DNA of 64,000 nucleotides, taken from assembly GCF_024808255.1 (NCBI RefSeq), contig NZ_JANTYS010000029.1, positions 1 through 64,000 on the forward strand. Reading direction: 5' to 3'. Below, in pieces: positions 17,460 through 26,105 of this stretch. The translations under genes were made by a program, and so were the position numbers. Source of the stretch: Mucilaginibacter dorajii. Lineage in GTDB: Bacteria > Bacteroidota > Bacteroidia > Sphingobacteriales > Sphingobacteriaceae. The notes under the pieces were generated by a model. It saw nothing but the letters and a program-made list of their open reading frames with translations. It did no database searches and was not told the origin of the DNA. Numbering within the stretch: the first letter of the stretch is position 1; every line of letters starts with the position of its first letter.

Positions 17460-17990
17460 CTAATTAAGTTTTATCTCAACCCTACGGTTCAATACACGTC
17501 CTTCTTCAGTCGCGTTATCAGCAATTGGTTTGCTTTCGCCGTAGCCTTTAACTGTTAAATTATCAACGCTGATGCCGCTGTTAACTAAATATGTTTTTAC
17601 CGAGTTGGCGCGTTCAACTGATAATTCCATATTGCGTTGGTCGGTACCTTCGGCAGATGAGTTTCCATTCAATATGAATTTTACAGTCGCGTCTTTTTTC
17701 ATTTCAATAACTGCCGCGTCTAAAGCCTGGTACGACCCGGTTTTTAACACTGCCGAATTAAACTCAAACTGAATATTGCTGAAATTATAATTTGGCTTTA
17801 CCGGCGCTGGTGGAGGTGTCTGAGCCGGGGCCGGTGCAGGCGGTGGAGTTGGTTTTGGCGCAGGCGCATACATTTTCTCTGTCTCAACAGGTGCTGGTTT
17901 CTCGGCTAATTTTTTTGCTTTACAAGCAGGTAAAGCTAAAGCTGCGGCCGCTATTAATAATACGAAAGAAGATGTTTTTAGAATTTTCAT
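17460..17990 (-). CDS. OmpA-family lipoprotein (peptidoglycan-binding)
   Basis: A 176-residue outer-membrane lipoprotein that tethers the envelope to peptidoglycan. The chosen ATG gives a lipoprotein signal ending in ALALPAC (Cys23); an ATG 27 bases upstream would add a polar stretch and spoil the signal. A proline/alanine-rich linker (about 40-65) leads to the OmpA C-terminal domain (about 68-176). That domain has IQFEFNSAVL, GNSSAEGTDQRNMELSVERA and the closing GRVLNRRVEI, whose Asp/Arg-type residues bind diaminopimelate. The gene is alone between two terminator or repeat regions. Confidence 0.93.
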   Translation of the reverse strand: MKILKTSSFVLLIAAAALALPACKAKKLAEKPAPVETEKMYAPAPKPTPPPAPAPAQTPPPAPVKPNYNFSNIQFEFNSAVLKTGSYQALDAAVIEMKKDATVKFILNGNSSAEGTDQRNMELSVERANSVKTYLVNSGISVDNLTVKGYGESKPIADNATEEGRVLNRRVEIKLN

Positions 17991-18309
17991 TGCTGAGTTT
18001 GTTTTTTGGGTAAACATAAAAAATATTGGTTATTTAAGCCTAAACCAAAGCAACCTAATTATAAATAAAGGGATAAAATGACAATTTATTTCAGTTTTGC
18101 CGCTCCTCTCCCATGCTGCCAGTTAAAACGACAATTTATCGGCCTAAGTATTCCCTGCCTTACTCCTGTTTTACTGGAAAACTATTTTAAGCATCACCAA
18201 ATCACCATATAACGCTGTATTTTAAGTATTTATACGCAAACTTTAGCGTACAACTACTGGGAATATTTTGTAAATATTTATGTTATTTAGTATATCTAAA
18301 CAACACACT

Positions 18310-19320
18310 ATGAAAGCCGAAACCCCTTTTGAGCCTATCGATACACCGGATATTCATTTTTTGCGCCGGATAGAAGTTTTGAAAAAACATCCCGAAGTAA
18401 AGCAACTGATGGGTTATGATCCATGGGCCGCTGTGTTAACGTTTTTTATTGTAGCCGGGCAAATTAGCTTTGCCTGGAGTGTGAGCGTTTGGTTTCCCTC
18501 ATTCGGCGCGTACTGGTGGCAAATCATATTATTATCTTATGTGGTTGGCGGTACAATGAACCATTGGTCGGCTATGGCCGTGCATGAGATGGCCCACAAC
18601 CTTATGCTTAAAACACCGGCGCAAAACAAGGCTTTGGCAATTTTCGCCAATATTCCGGTATTAGTGCCGGGTGCCATTGCTTTCCGAACACATCATATGA
18701 AACACCACTCCCATCTGGGTATTGAACAGGTGGACAATGACTTCCCCAGTCATTGGGAAGTTAAAATGGTAGGTAAATCGGGTATTCGCAAGTTTATCTG
18801 GTTATTCTTTTATATCTTTTTCCTGTTTTTGGTACGCGGTTTTGATACCAAGCCAACCCGCTGGGAATGGGCCAATATTATCACACTGATTATCACCGAT
18901 GTGTTGATCTTTGTTTTTCTGGGTAAAATAGCCATCATTTACCTTTTCCTTTCAACCTTGTGGGGTTTTAGCCTGCACCCCGCCGCCGGGCATTTTATTC
19001 ACGAACATTTTATTTTTGAAGAAGGACAGGAAACCAACTCCTACTACGGCTGGCTCAACTGGGTTTGCTTTAATGTGGGCTACCATAACGAGCATCATGA
19101 TATTATGAACATTCCCGGCCGCTTTTTGCCTAAATATTACCGCATTACCAAAGAATTTTACCAGCACCTGGATTCCACCCATTCCTGGACACGTATGTTT
19201 TATGATTTTATTACCAAACCCAACCTGGGTGCCGATAAGCGCTATGTACGCACCGAACAAATACGGAAACAAGGTATCAAAATGGCCGAAGCCATGAAAA
19301 GGGATAAAGAATTAGCTTAG
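18310..19320 (+). CDS. Fatty-acid/sphingolipid desaturase-like protein (DES type)
   Basis: A membrane di-iron desaturase of 336 residues. Three histidine boxes are HEMAH (92-96), HHMKHHSH (from 128) and HNEHH (259-263), with hydrophobic helices between them. The layout and several blocks resemble the eukaryotic dihydroceramide delta-4 desaturase DES1/DEGS: RRIEVLKKHPEVKQLMGYDP near the N-terminus, FANIPVLVPGAIAF, SLHPAAGHFIHEHF and FNVGYHNEHHDIMNIPGR. That makes a sphingoid-base or ceramide substrate likely in this sphingolipid-making family. The substrate is inference; a plain acyl-lipid desaturase is the alternative. An in-frame ATG at 18280 is possible, but homology begins after 18310. Confidence 0.88.
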   Translation: MKAETPFEPIDTPDIHFLRRIEVLKKHPEVKQLMGYDPWAAVLTFFIVAGQISFAWSVSVWFPSFGAYWWQIILLSYVVGGTMNHWSAMAVHEMAHNLMLKTPAQNKALAIFANIPVLVPGAIAFRTHHMKHHSHLGIEQVDNDFPSHWEVKMVGKSGIRKFIWLFFYIFFLFLVRGFDTKPTRWEWANIITLIITDVLIFVFLGKIAIIYLFLSTLWGFSLHPAAGHFIHEHFIFEEGQETNSYYGWLNWVCFNVGYHNEHHDIMNIPGRFLPKYYRITKEFYQHLDSTHSWTRMFYDFITKPNLGADKRYVRTEQIRKQGIKMAEAMKRDKELA

Positions 19321-19391
19321 CGGTGTTACAAATTAAATAAATATACCATTTGAATTATCTCTACAGATAAATGTACTTATTATGCTCGTAA

Positions 19392-21707
19392 TCAATCCTT
19401 TTGGGGCACGCTGGTCATTTTAAACTCCAAAGTGCCACCATGGCTGATCTGTTCGTGCGAGATTATATGGTTTTTAATGAGTTGCCCGTCAAACCTTACT
19501 TCTTTAACATATTTATTTTGTGCCGATAGATCTATAGCTTTAATAACCAGCTTATTTCCATTTTGTAAATTCAATGCGATGTAAGGGAATTGCGGTGCAC
19601 CAATACTATACAGCCCGGATGCGGGAGTTACCGGGTAAAAGCCCATGGTACTAAAAATATACCAGGCCGAGGTTTGTCCGCAATCATCGTTCCCATTTAT
19701 GCCGATAGGCGCGTTCCTGAAGTTTTGCCAACCTGTATGCTGCCGCACCAATTCCTGTGCTTTCCATGGCATACCACAGTAGTTAAACAAGTAAATATAA
19801 TGATGCCCCGGCTCGTTATCGGCCCGGTAATGTCCGTCATTAAAATTATGTTTTAGTTTATCGGCAAACGGCTTTTCGCCTCCCATCAGGCTGATCATAC
19901 CCGGGATATCCTGCATGGCGCCAAAAGTATATGTCCACTTTGTTCCCTCGGTAAAGCCGCTATCGGGCTTTGCCGACCATTGCCCGTTGACATTTTTAGG
20001 AGCCATAAAACCGGTTGCCGGGTTATAAACGTTTTTATAATTGGCACTCCACTTCATTAACTCATTATAGTCTTCTGTTTTGCCCAAACTTTTGGCTACC
20101 TGCGCTACGCAATAATCATCAATACCATATTCAATGGTGCGCGAAACAGACTCCCTTACCTTATCAACCGGAACAAAGCCTAGCTTGTGGTAATAGGTTA
20201 ATCCTCCCCTGGCCTCATAGCTTGTCCACAGGTCGCGATCTCCCCATTTCTTTTGCATATCGCCATCCGGTGCCTCAAAAGCATCTTTATGCATGGCATC
20301 GTACGCCAGTTTGGTGCTGTAACCCCGAAAACCTTTTACATAGGCATCTGCTACCACAGCATCAGCGTGGGTACTTATCATGATATTGGTATAAGTTGGG
20401 TTAGGCCACATGGGCATCCATCCACCCTCCTGGTACATTTGTAGTAATGATTTCACCATACCGTTAATACGTTCTGGCTGGGTTAATATCAACAGCGGGT
20501 GTAAGGCCCGAAAAGTATCCCATAATGAATAATCGTTATACGATTCGCCGTTGTGTATCTTATCATCAAAGGCACTGTAATATCTTCCATATTCAGAAAA
20601 TTGCCGTGGGAATAATAGCGTATGAAATAACGCGGTATAAAAAATCGTTTTTTGCTCATTAGTAACACCGTTAACCTGCGCCACTTTTAACTGCTGTTGC
20701 CAATTATTGCGGGTGTCTTTAACTATTTTCTCGAAATCCCAGTCAGGTATTTCTTTTTTAAGGTTGCTGCGTGCCTGATCAAGGCTAATAAACGATGTTG
20801 CTACAGCAACTTTAATTTGTGTATTGGCAAGTGTTTTAAATGAGATAAATGCGCCCATCCTGGTACCAAACTGCTCTTCGCTGCCTTTTTTGATGATTTT
20901 GTTATCCCAGGTACCATATTTGCGGATTTGTTTATCAAACTTAATGATAAAATACCCTTTAAAGTTTTTAAGCTCGGGACCAAGTTGTGCTGATTGCCTA
21001 TCGGGATTATAGCCGGTGATCTCGTTATTAACGGTATCTATATGAACATATCCTTTTAGTCTTTTTAATCTTGATTTGTAATCGTTAGCCCAATCTGTAA
21101 GTTCGGGGTTAAGGTTGATGCCCTGGATAATGAGATGAGCTTTTTCTGCTGCGGGAAATGTAAACCTAAACATACCACAGGTATTTGCCCCGGCAATTTC
21201 GGCTTTGATGCTTGTTTTGGCATCGGCTTTTAGTTTTACCGAATAATAATAAGGCTTTGCAATTTCGTCTTTATGGTCATAGGTTAGCCTGCGCTCTTTA
21301 GGTAGTACCCTTAAACTACCGGTTTGCGGCATAATAGATACATAACCATAATCGCCCATCCAAACAGTTGGCTGATGTGTTGCCAACAAACCAATAACAG
21401 CCTTATCTTCATACTGATAACACATGCGCCCCATTTTGCTTTCGCCGGTTTGGGCTACAAAATTGGTCATGGCAAAGGGCACATTAACACAAGGCATAGT
21501 ACCGCCACCGTCAAGGCCTTTGGCAAAACCGGTTATTGCTGTACCTATTAAAGGATTAACAAAATCAACTTCATCTTTATGTATTTTGGGTAAAGACTGC
21601 TGCGCGCTAATAACTTCACAAAATAGCAGTGACATTATTAAAAGATTCACGCTTAATTTGAATTTCAGGCAGATGGTAGATCTCATATCAATAAAATATC
21701 TTGACAT
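19392..21707 (-). CDS. GH92-family exo-alpha-mannosidase, exported
   Basis: A periplasmic or surface glycoside hydrolase of 771 residues, a family known for Ca2+-dependent inverting alpha-mannosidases acting on N-glycans and fungal mannans. An N-terminal signal ends at CEVISAQ; the ATG at 21686 gives a more compact signal than 21707. The beta-sandwich domain begins VDFVNPLIGT (about 48), and the (alpha/alpha)6 catalytic domain includes SLWDTFRALHPLL, PGHHYIYLFNYCG and IGINGNDDCGQTSAWYIFSTMGFYP, blocks typical of the family. The gene is not in a full polysaccharide-utilisation locus here. Confidence 0.93.
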   Translation of the reverse strand: MSRYFIDMRSTICLKFKLSVNLLIMSLLFCEVISAQQSLPKIHKDEVDFVNPLIGTAITGFAKGLDGGGTMPCVNVPFAMTNFVAQTGESKMGRMCYQYEDKAVIGLLATHQPTVWMGDYGYVSIMPQTGSLRVLPKERRLTYDHKDEIAKPYYYSVKLKADAKTSIKAEIAGANTCGMFRFTFPAAEKAHLIIQGINLNPELTDWANDYKSRLKRLKGYVHIDTVNNEITGYNPDRQSAQLGPELKNFKGYFIIKFDKQIRKYGTWDNKIIKKGSEEQFGTRMGAFISFKTLANTQIKVAVATSFISLDQARSNLKKEIPDWDFEKIVKDTRNNWQQQLKVAQVNGVTNEQKTIFYTALFHTLLFPRQFSEYGRYYSAFDDKIHNGESYNDYSLWDTFRALHPLLILTQPERINGMVKSLLQMYQEGGWMPMWPNPTYTNIMISTHADAVVADAYVKGFRGYSTKLAYDAMHKDAFEAPDGDMQKKWGDRDLWTSYEARGGLTYYHKLGFVPVDKVRESVSRTIEYGIDDYCVAQVAKSLGKTEDYNELMKWSANYKNVYNPATGFMAPKNVNGQWSAKPDSGFTEGTKWTYTFGAMQDIPGMISLMGGEKPFADKLKHNFNDGHYRADNEPGHHYIYLFNYCGMPWKAQELVRQHTGWQNFRNAPIGINGNDDCGQTSAWYIFSTMGFYPVTPASGLYSIGAPQFPYIALNLQNGNKLVIKAIDLSAQNKYVKEVRFDGQLIKNHIISHEQISHGGTLEFKMTSVPQKD

Positions 21708-21790
21708 TTTCAGGTTAAAGCAAATCTCTAATTTTATTTTATAATCAGTACAAACATTCTTTTTTAATTACGGTTTTAAAAAGAACAAAA

Positions 21791-21829
21791 AAACCGGAAC
21801 CGATACGCGACAGCGGATCAGCCCGGTTT
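21791..21829 (-). terminator. Terminator of the exopolysaccharide operon
   Basis: A perfect outer stem AAACCGG/CCGGTTT (21791-21797 with 21823-21829) plus an inner GATCCGC/GCGTATC stem with one mismatch. On the minus strand it ends in a run of seven T. It lies about 75 bases after the Wza-like gene, the last gene of the leftward locus. Confidence 0.8.
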
Positions 21830-21902
21830 CACCCTTCCCTAATTAATATTGCTTTCTGTAGATTTAAAACGCTAATTATTAGTCATTTATAGAGGTATAA
21901 GT

Positions 21903-22697
21903 TTATTTCAACGTAAAGAGCAACAGTACTGTATTCAGTAATAGCAAGGTTGGTTGTACAATTGTTGATATATTTTGGATTTTGTCGTTACGCACAGCCC
22001 GCTTATTTTGACCAACATACACAATATCATCATTTTGCATAATTACAGCCGGATTAGTAAGCGACTCCAATTCGCTTAAATTGATCTCGGTTACTTGGGG
22101 ATTTACGGTCCCTCCCCGGATGATTTTCACGCGCTTTTCATTACCCTTATCAGTAATGCCGCCCGCCTGCCCCAATACATCTATCAGCGTAGTTTTGTCC
22201 TTTACCAGTGCATAATTACCTGGTGACCGTACCTCGCCAAAAACAGAAACCTTTAAGTTAATAATCTTAACCTCAATAATAGGGTCTTTGATCAGCTTCT
22301 TGCGGTACATATCCTCAATGGCTTTTGATGCCTCCTGTCGGGTTAGTCCAGCCACCGCTACGTGCCCAATTACAGGTAATGCAACAGTTCCGTCTTGTTC
22401 TACCGGATAAGCTTGCGAAGCAGCGTTGCTACCACTCCCTTGTGAAGATGAAGCAGAGGTATTTACATCTTCTAATATAAATTTGATATTTTGCAGGTTA
22501 CGCACCTGCAAAATATCTTCAGGCTTTATTTTATAAACGCCTGCTATAGTGAAGTTATTAGGCTGATTAGCTGTGATATTGCCATTAGGTTCAAAAAGTG
22601 TTTGATAAGGTTTATTTGAACAGGAGCTAAAGCCAATAATCAGTCCGCTAAACAGGCAAATAAACTTTATATAATTGAGGTAAATTTTTGTCGCCAT
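21903..22697 (-). CDS. Wza-like polysaccharide export lipoprotein
   Basis: The outer-membrane or periplasmic export channel component for a Wzx/Wzy-type polysaccharide. The lipoprotein signal ends at GFSSC (Cys26). The Poly_export domain follows (IKPEDILQVRNL, VEQDGTVALPVIGHVAVAGLTRQEA, about 55-140), then a SLBB-like repeat (VSVFGEVRSPGNYAL, about 150-205) and a C-terminal hydrophobic helix. At 264 residues it is shorter than E. coli Wza (379), as is common in Bacteroidota. It is the last gene of the leftward locus, 2 bases after the DUF1972 glycosyltransferase gene. Confidence 0.93.
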   Translation of the reverse strand: MATKIYLNYIKFICLFSGLIIGFSSCSNKPYQTLFEPNGNITANQPNNFTIAGVYKIKPEDILQVRNLQNIKFILEDVNTSASSSQGSGSNAASQAYPVEQDGTVALPVIGHVAVAGLTRQEASKAIEDMYRKKLIKDPIIEVKIINLKVSVFGEVRSPGNYALVKDKTTLIDVLGQAGGITDKGNEKRVKIIRGGTVNPQVTEINLSELESLTNPAVIMQNDDIVYVGQNKRAVRNDKIQNISTIVQPTLLLLNTVLLLFTLK

Positions 22698-22698
22698 A

Positions 22699-23856
22699 TT
22701 AATGATCCAGTGAAAAAGTGATCTGCGGAGTTAAAACCTTTTGAGGAGTTGCCTGTACTCTTTCGTAAACAATTGATTCAAAATGACTCGCATATGAATT
22801 GATAATGTTATCACAAGTGTAAACAGTGCTTATTTTCTCTATGTTATTTGCTAACAATTGCTTGTAACATGGCGCGCTTTTAACAGTAACAGCCAACTGC
22901 AGGGCAACGTCCGCGGCGGTGCTAAAATAAAACGCATCTGTACCTAATATTGCACGGTTAAATTTGTTATCGTTTGAACAAATTAAACTGTTAGATGCCA
23001 TGGCTTCGAGTAAAGATGGGTTTGTTCCTCCAACAGTGTGCCCGTGAAAATATAAGTTTGAATAGTATCTTAAATTATTAAGCTTGCCCAAATCGTAAAC
23101 GGCACCCGCGAATACAATATTTTTATGGAATTGAAACTTTGCACGTATATACTCGCCATAATCATTATCTGTACTACCCACAACCAAAAACTTCCTGTCC
23201 AACCCAGCCTTGGCAACACCATCCAAAATAATTTCTATACTATTTTCTGGTTCCATTCGCGCAATAAGCATATCGTATTGCTCAGTTTCCAGGTTATATT
23301 CATTTAAAACTGTAGCATTTGGACTATTGAAAACCTCTGCACCGTAGGGGATAAAACAAGAATCCTCACCGTACTTCCCTTTGAGATATCTTTGTATTTC
23401 GAGTGAGTCGGAAATTAAATGATCGCTATATCTCACCGCAAGTTTTTCGGCATATTTTAAAAAAGCCTGAACCGGTTTGCTGTATTTCGCTCTTTTCCAT
23501 TCCAACCCGTCCATATTGGTGGTAACAATGGCTGCACCGGGCAATAACCATCCCCATACAGAACTGCTGGTGTAGCCCAATTGCAAAATAATATCAACCT
23601 TACGTTTGCGCACGTCCCGGATGCAATTAAGGTCATAAAGAAACTGGCCAACAGTACCCATTTTGTATTCGGGATCATAACAATGGCAAATTTCTACTCC
23701 TTTCCAATCCTTTTGCTGGTATGGGTGATTATGGGAGTTGTATACAATAACCTCGTACCCCTTTTTAATTAAACCTGCCGCTAAATATTCGGCACATTGT
23801 TCAAAACCGCCGTAATGGTTTGGAATCCCCCTTGTTCCTATGATAGCAATCTTCAT
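22699..23856 (-). CDS. Glycosyltransferase with DUF1972 (rhamnosyltransferase-like)
   Basis: A 385-residue GT4-type enzyme with an N-terminal DUF1972 region: IGTRGIPNHYGGFEQCAEYLA (residues 6-26), DIILQLGYTSS and NMDGLEWKRAKYS. The C-terminal GT half has the donor-site block HGHTVGGTNPSLLEAMAS (about 275-292). In other capsule clusters this family adds rhamnose or a related deoxysugar. Because the gene upstream on the other side (24100) reads the opposite way, the 23857-24099 gap must hold a separate promoter for this gene and the Wza-like gene. Confidence 0.88.
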   Translation of the reverse strand: MKIAIIGTRGIPNHYGGFEQCAEYLAAGLIKKGYEVIVYNSHNHPYQQKDWKGVEICHCYDPEYKMGTVGQFLYDLNCIRDVRKRKVDIILQLGYTSSSVWGWLLPGAAIVTTNMDGLEWKRAKYSKPVQAFLKYAEKLAVRYSDHLISDSLEIQRYLKGKYGEDSCFIPYGAEVFNSPNATVLNEYNLETEQYDMLIARMEPENSIEIILDGVAKAGLDRKFLVVGSTDNDYGEYIRAKFQFHKNIVFAGAVYDLGKLNNLRYYSNLYFHGHTVGGTNPSLLEAMASNSLICSNDNKFNRAILGTDAFYFSTAADVALQLAVTVKSAPCYKQLLANNIEKISTVYTCDNIINSYASHFESIVYERVQATPQKVLTPQITFSLDH

Positions 23857-23937
23857 ATTATTATGTTTTAATACTTTTAAATTCCATTGATTAATATTTA
23901 CAGGTATTTCAAATAGATATTTCTATTTTGGATATCG

Positions 23938-23951
23938 TACATTTAAATGTA
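23938..23951. repeat. Perfect 14-bp palindrome in a divergent promoter gap
   Basis: TACATTTAAATGTA is its own reverse complement. It lies midway between the divergent DUF1972 glycosyltransferase gene (leftward) and the acyltransferase gene at 24100 (rightward), where a regulator could act on both. No regulator is assigned. Confidence 0.5.
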
Positions 23952-24099
23952 TGCATAAACAAAGTAGATTGGGCTTAAATGGGCCTATTTGAACATATCG
24001 TATAGAAAAAAACAGAATGAACAGAATAAATAAACAAGAGTATATTTTATCGAAAAAAAAGTATTATAATTATACTTCAGAGCGGATAATAATAAGAAA

Positions 24100-24765
24100 A
24101 TGCAAAAGGCAGTAAAATTCATTAAAAGAGTCAATTTGAAAACCATCATTTTCAACTTCAGGTATTTTCCGTTTAAAACGGCCATTAAAATGCCTGTATT
24201 TATATCCAATAATGTTTTCTTATATAAGATGCAGGGAACAATAAAATTTAACTGCCCTATCAAAACCGCTATGATACAAATTGGCTATGGTCAGATCGGA
24301 ATTTCGGATTTTAAAAGAACAAGAGGCATTTGGGAGGTATATGGAGAAGTGATTTTTAATGGCCGTGTATTTATCATGCACGGAACTAAAATAGTAGTTG
24401 GAAAAGATGCTCAGCTTGTTTTGGGCGATAATTTTACGACCAGTACTGAGGTATCGATAATTGCGGAAAAACGAATTACATTTGGTAATGGATCCGGAAT
24501 ATCATGGCAAACACAGGTGATGGATACCGATTTCCATCACATAGCCGATGAACATGGAGTAGTATTTAACCAGCCGGCGGAAGTTATCATAGGAGATAAA
24601 GTTTGGATAGGTTGTCGTTGTACTATTTTAAAGGGAGTTACAATACCCAATGGTTGCATCATTGCGGCCAACTCATTAATAACCAGAAAACTATCTGGAG
24701 AGAATAACATTTTTGGAGGTAACCCAACCCGGGTATTAAAAAGCAATGTTACCTGGTGGTATTAA
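24100..24765 (+). CDS. Left-handed beta-helix acyltransferase (acetyltransferase)
   Basis: A 221-residue hexapeptide-repeat protein; the turn motifs run from about residue 100 to 215 (VVGKDAQLVLGDNF, DTDFHHI, VIIGDKVWIGCRCTILKGVTIPNG, CIIAANSLITRKL). The fold is that of trimeric acetyl-CoA-dependent O-acetyltransferases, which here would decorate the exopolysaccharide or its lipid-linked precursor. It is the only gene of the locus on the plus strand, splitting the leftward operon. It looks AT-rich, like the rest of the locus. Confidence 0.85.
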   Translation: MQKAVKFIKRVNLKTIIFNFRYFPFKTAIKMPVFISNNVFLYKMQGTIKFNCPIKTAMIQIGYGQIGISDFKRTRGIWEVYGEVIFNGRVFIMHGTKIVVGKDAQLVLGDNFTTSTEVSIIAEKRITFGNGSGISWQTQVMDTDFHHIADEHGVVFNQPAEVIIGDKVWIGCRCTILKGVTIPNGCIIAANSLITRKLSGENNIFGGNPTRVLKSNVTWWY

Positions 24766-24794
24766 CTCTTTACGATAAATTAGGAGAGCAAACT

Positions 24795-25340
24795 TTATAT
24801 TATAGGTAACACAGCATCGCTTAAATCATAATTGAGATTTTTGTTTCTGCTGGCGATTTGTTTAGCAGGTACGCCTCCAACAACTGTATATGGCAGTACA
24901 TTTCTGGTTACTACCGCACCGGCTGCCACAACCGCTCCTTTACCAATGGTAACCCCAGGTAAAATAACCGACCGGGAACACAACCAAACATAATCTTCAA
25001 TTACAACGGCCTGGCCAACCTGTGCAAAATCGGTCGCGTTATAGTCGTGATGCAATGACCAGATCATTACTTCATTACTGATGTTTACATTGTTGCCTAT
25101 AATTAGTCCCATCCTTGCATCCAGCAAAGCATTATGGCCAATTATAGTCCCTTGTCCTATTTTTAGTTTCCAGGGACTCCTGATTTCGAAGCCACGATAG
25201 ATGCCTGCTTTATAGCTGATTTTTGCCTTTAAGCTTCTTAATAAAAATATTCTCAAGGTATGAAACGGTAACCAACTAATAATTCCACAAGCCATGAAAA
25301 GGCAAGATCCTTTAAATTTATCGATACTTTTACTGCTCAT
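24795..25340 (-). CDS. Acyltransferase, WcaF/colanic-acid type
   Basis: A 181-residue hexapeptide-repeat acetyltransferase. After an amphipathic N-terminal stretch (SWLPFHTLRIFLLRSL) come LKIGQGTIIGHNALLDARMGL, the catalytic-region VMIWSLHHDYNATDF with its conserved His, and a C-terminal coil VVIEDYVWLCSRSVILPGVTIGKG. It resembles WcaF-like proteins of colanic acid clusters. It converges on the plus-strand acyltransferase 29 bases away and follows the next acyltransferase by 15 bases. Confidence 0.87.
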   Translation of the reverse strand: MSSKSIDKFKGSCLFMACGIISWLPFHTLRIFLLRSLKAKISYKAGIYRGFEIRSPWKLKIGQGTIIGHNALLDARMGLIIGNNVNISNEVMIWSLHHDYNATDFAQVGQAVVIEDYVWLCSRSVILPGVTIGKGAVVAAGAVVTRNVLPYTVVGGVPAKQIASRNKNLNYDLSDAVLPII

Positions 25341-25355
25341 TGCTTATGACTTTAT

Positions 25356-26105
25356 TTAAACAATTTTGAGATTCACTTTATAGGTTGGATTTTCTGGCAA
25401 TGGAAGTTCGGTGCGTTTTTTCATTACCCTGCCTGGTATACCCGCTACAATTGAATTTGGAGCCACTGTTTTTGTAACAATACTACCTGCGGCAATCACA
25501 CTTCCTTCGCCAATAGTTACACCGGCCAATATGGTAACCCCCGCGCCTATCCAACAATTGTTTTTAATACAGACACCATTGCGAATCACTCCCTGGTCTT
25601 TAATATTTACATTCAAATCCGAGAACTGGTGATTTTCAGAGAATATTTTAACTCCCGGGCCAATTATTACGTTATCGCCAATTTCTATTCCTCCTTGTCC
25701 GCCTAAATAAGTACCCGCATTGATGCCGCTGTTATTACCTATAATAATTCCTTTTCCTTTTTGTGATATTACACCTGTGCAAATTAAAGTGCAATTACGT
25801 GCTATTGATACATTATCTTTTACCATAATGCCGTTTAATGACAGCGCATTTATATAGGTATTATCTTCAATAATTAGATTACAACCAGCAGTAAATTGGT
25901 AAGCATGATCAATAACAACACGGGAACCAATAAACAAAAGCCCGTTTGTCTTTTTAAAAAAAAGCCGACTACCCGTCCCTCTTAAAATCTGCATTGTTCT
26001 GTTAAATAGAATTATAAACAACTCTCTGAGGTTGTAATTGCTTTCAAATTTATAATCGGGCTTATTCTTAAGCTTGCGTATTACGCTTTCAATTATCACA
26101 TGCAT
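25356..26105 (-). CDS. Acyltransferase (hexapeptide-repeat)
   Basis: 249 residues with hexapeptide turns from about residue 60 to 230 (LIIEDNTYINALSLNGIMVKDNVSIARNCTLI, VIIGPGVKIFSENHQFSD, KNNCWIGAGVTILAGVTIGEGSVIAAGSIVTK). The SENHQF motif supplies the catalytic His of the acetyltransferase family. It overlaps the upstream glycosyltransferase gene by 17 bases, so the two are co-translated and may act on the same sugar. Confidence 0.87.
   Translation of the reverse strand: MHVIIESVIRKLKNKPDYKFESNYNLRELFIILFNRTMQILRGTGSRLFFKKTNGLLFIGSRVVIDHAYQFTAGCNLIIEDNTYINALSLNGIMVKDNVSIARNCTLICTGVISQKGKGIIIGNNSGINAGTYLGGQGGIEIGDNVIIGPGVKIFSENHQFSDLNVNIKDQGVIRNGVCIKNNCWIGAGVTILAGVTIGEGSVIAAGSIVTKTVAPNSIVAGIPGRVMKKRTELPLPENPTYKVNLKIV

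Noticed and set aside
20015..20383. 122-residue plus-strand frame
   Set aside because: Antisense to the GH92 catalytic domain; no recognisable domain.
23985..24263. 92-residue minus-strand frame across the start of the 24100 acyltransferase gene
   Set aside because: The plus-strand gene has clear hexapeptide motifs; this frame is AT-rich hydrophobic shadow.
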